Assembly: GCF_004804355.1 (NCBI RefSeq)
Contig: NZ_SRWZ01000007.1
Span: 124,001-188,000 of the forward strand
Direction of reading: 5' to 3'
From: Cognatitamlana onchidii
GTDB taxonomy: Bacteria; Bacteroidota; Bacteroidia; Flavobacteriales; Flavobacteriaceae
DNA length: 64,000 bases
Part shown: positions 63,268 to 64,000 of the stretch, piece by piece
How positions within the stretch are numbered: position 1 is the first letter of the stretch
How the letters are laid out: the number at the start of each line of letters is the position of its first letter
Notes under the pieces: generated by a model
What the model saw: only the letters and a program-made list of their open reading frames with translations
Told to the model about the DNA's origin: nothing
Database searches by the model: none
Translations under genes and position numbers: made by a program

Positions 63268-64000
63268 AACTTTGCTTGAAATAATCCTGAACCTTTTTCC
63301 TATAACTTTGCTGTAAAGGTAATGCCCTTTTATTTAATATTTCTGTGGTTTCAAAATACTCTTTTGCCGTAGGTAATTGACCATCGCTATTAACATCAAA
63401 ATCATCCCTATTTGTTTTAGATTCCCTACTACTATCTTCTCCTTGTTGTAATGCAGCATTTTCCATTTTTAGTAACTGATGTTCTAAGCGCATCATCTTC
63501 TGCAACGTTTGATTGCTAAAGCCCTTGTTTAAAAGTTCTAGCTCGACTTGTTCCATTTGCCTTACAAGAGATGAACCATTCGCTCCTTTACCTTCTTTTT
63601 CCAATCGATCCTGTAGTGCCTGCCTTAACTGCTGCTGTTTTTGATAAATTTCGAATAACAACCCTTCCTGCTCATTATTGAAATCTTCGCCATTTTCACC
63701 ATTTCTTTGCGTGCCATTTCCATTCTTTGTATTCTCTCCTTTACCCTTTTCATCCCCTTCCTTTCTTCCTTTTCCTTCCTCTTTTCCTTCACCATCTTTA
63801 GGCTTCCCTTTATTAGCCTTCTTCATCCCTTCTTTCATCATTTCATTTAACTGCTCCTGACTCATAATTATGTCTGGCAATTGCATATCCCCCTTTCCAC
63901 CTTTGCCCGCAGACATGCTCATATTCTCCTGCATGCTATCCAATGCATCACTTAGCAAGTTAGCCAAATTATTAGCCGACGTTATAGCGAACTGTTGACT
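63260..64000 (-). CDS. Partial C-terminus of a DUF4175 family protein
   Basis: The frame is open to the window edge, giving 246 residues without start codon; the TTG at 63967 is only an internal codon. The visible part is low-complexity, rich in Gly, Lys, Glu and Gln (KGRKEGDEKGKGENTKNG; LFEIYQKQQQLRQALQDRLE), and ends in PTAKEYFETTEILNKRALPL and SYRKKVQDYFKQS. This is the typical tail of the roughly 1,100-residue DUF4175 membrane protein that precedes ybeY in flavobacteria. Function unknown. It overlaps ybeY by 8 bp. Confidence 0.75.
   Translation of the reverse strand, partial: SQQFAITSANNLANLLSDALDSMQENMSMSAGKGGKGDMQLPDIIMSQEQLNEMMKEGMKKANKGKPKDGEGKEEGKGRKEGDEKGKGENTKNGNGTQRNGENGEDFNNEQEGLLFEIYQKQQQLRQALQDRLEKEGKGANGSSLVRQMEQVELELLNKGFSNQTLQKMMRLEHQLLKMENAALQQGEDSSRESKTNRDDFDVNSDGQLPTAKEYFETTEILNKRALPLQQSYRKKVQDYFKQSYD

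Noticed and set aside
63678-63860. Proline/serine/phenylalanine-rich open frame on the plus strand
   Set aside because: It is the antisense reading of the Gly/Lys/Glu-rich DUF4175 tail, a common low-complexity shadow.

Overview
The window is AT-rich chromosomal DNA of a member of the Bacteroidota, almost certainly family Flavobacteriaceae. Support comes from a SprE/PorW lipoprotein of the gliding and type IX secretion machinery, a bactofilin-AtpZ-ATP synthase neighbourhood, a TonB receptor paired with a DUF4249 lipoprotein, DUF4837, DUF4254 and DUF4175 family proteins, and TAnnTTTG promoter elements in place of sigma70 boxes. Several genes start with TTG. I see no rRNA, tRNA, CRISPR array or intact mobile element.

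Layout. 1-3.1 kb: an edge-truncated monooxygenase-like gene, an NDP-sugar pyrophosphorylase, dUTPase and a polysaccharide flippase. 3.2-11.8 kb: ATP synthase genes atpB-E-F-H-A-G, without the beta and epsilon genes, behind their own promoter; upstream on the same strand are a small membrane protein, AtpZ/AtpI, a bactofilin and sprE. 12-19 kb: small housekeeping and regulatory genes on both strands (an ABC ATPase remnant, a DUF2059 protein, PadR regulator, PaaE-type reductase, GT9 glycosyltransferase, DUF4254, upp, two small membrane proteins, purD).

19-48.7 kb: a large surface-polysaccharide locus. All genes from 20.4 to 48.7 kb lie on the minus strand, with overlaps or short gaps. It encodes dTDP-rhamnose synthesis (rfbB, A, C, D), UDP-ManNAc/ManNAcA synthesis (wecB, wecC), a UDP-xylose synthase-like enzyme, two kinds of initiating sugar-phosphate transferase, four glycosyltransferases, two polymerase/ligase-type membrane proteins, a MurJ-like flippase, a Wzz-like protein, a heparinase-like/bi-domain oxidoreductase pair and a propeller-type lipoprotein. 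The upstream end holds a GH3-type adenylating enzyme, an uncharacterised protein with a nucleoside-phosphorylase-like motif and an M23 peptidase.

48.8-64 kb: tatA, a DUF4837 lipoprotein, a LysM lytic transglycosylase, pgk, a cyclase-like DUF2652 protein, DNA polymerase III delta', a DUF4249/TonB receptor pair, an OmpH-like lipoprotein, a methyltransferase, mnmG, ybeY and the end of a DUF4175 gene. Two identical 16-bp palindromes matching the ParB-binding parS motif flank mnmG. This is the most striking non-coding signal here and suggests proximity to the replication origin, although no origin is visible.
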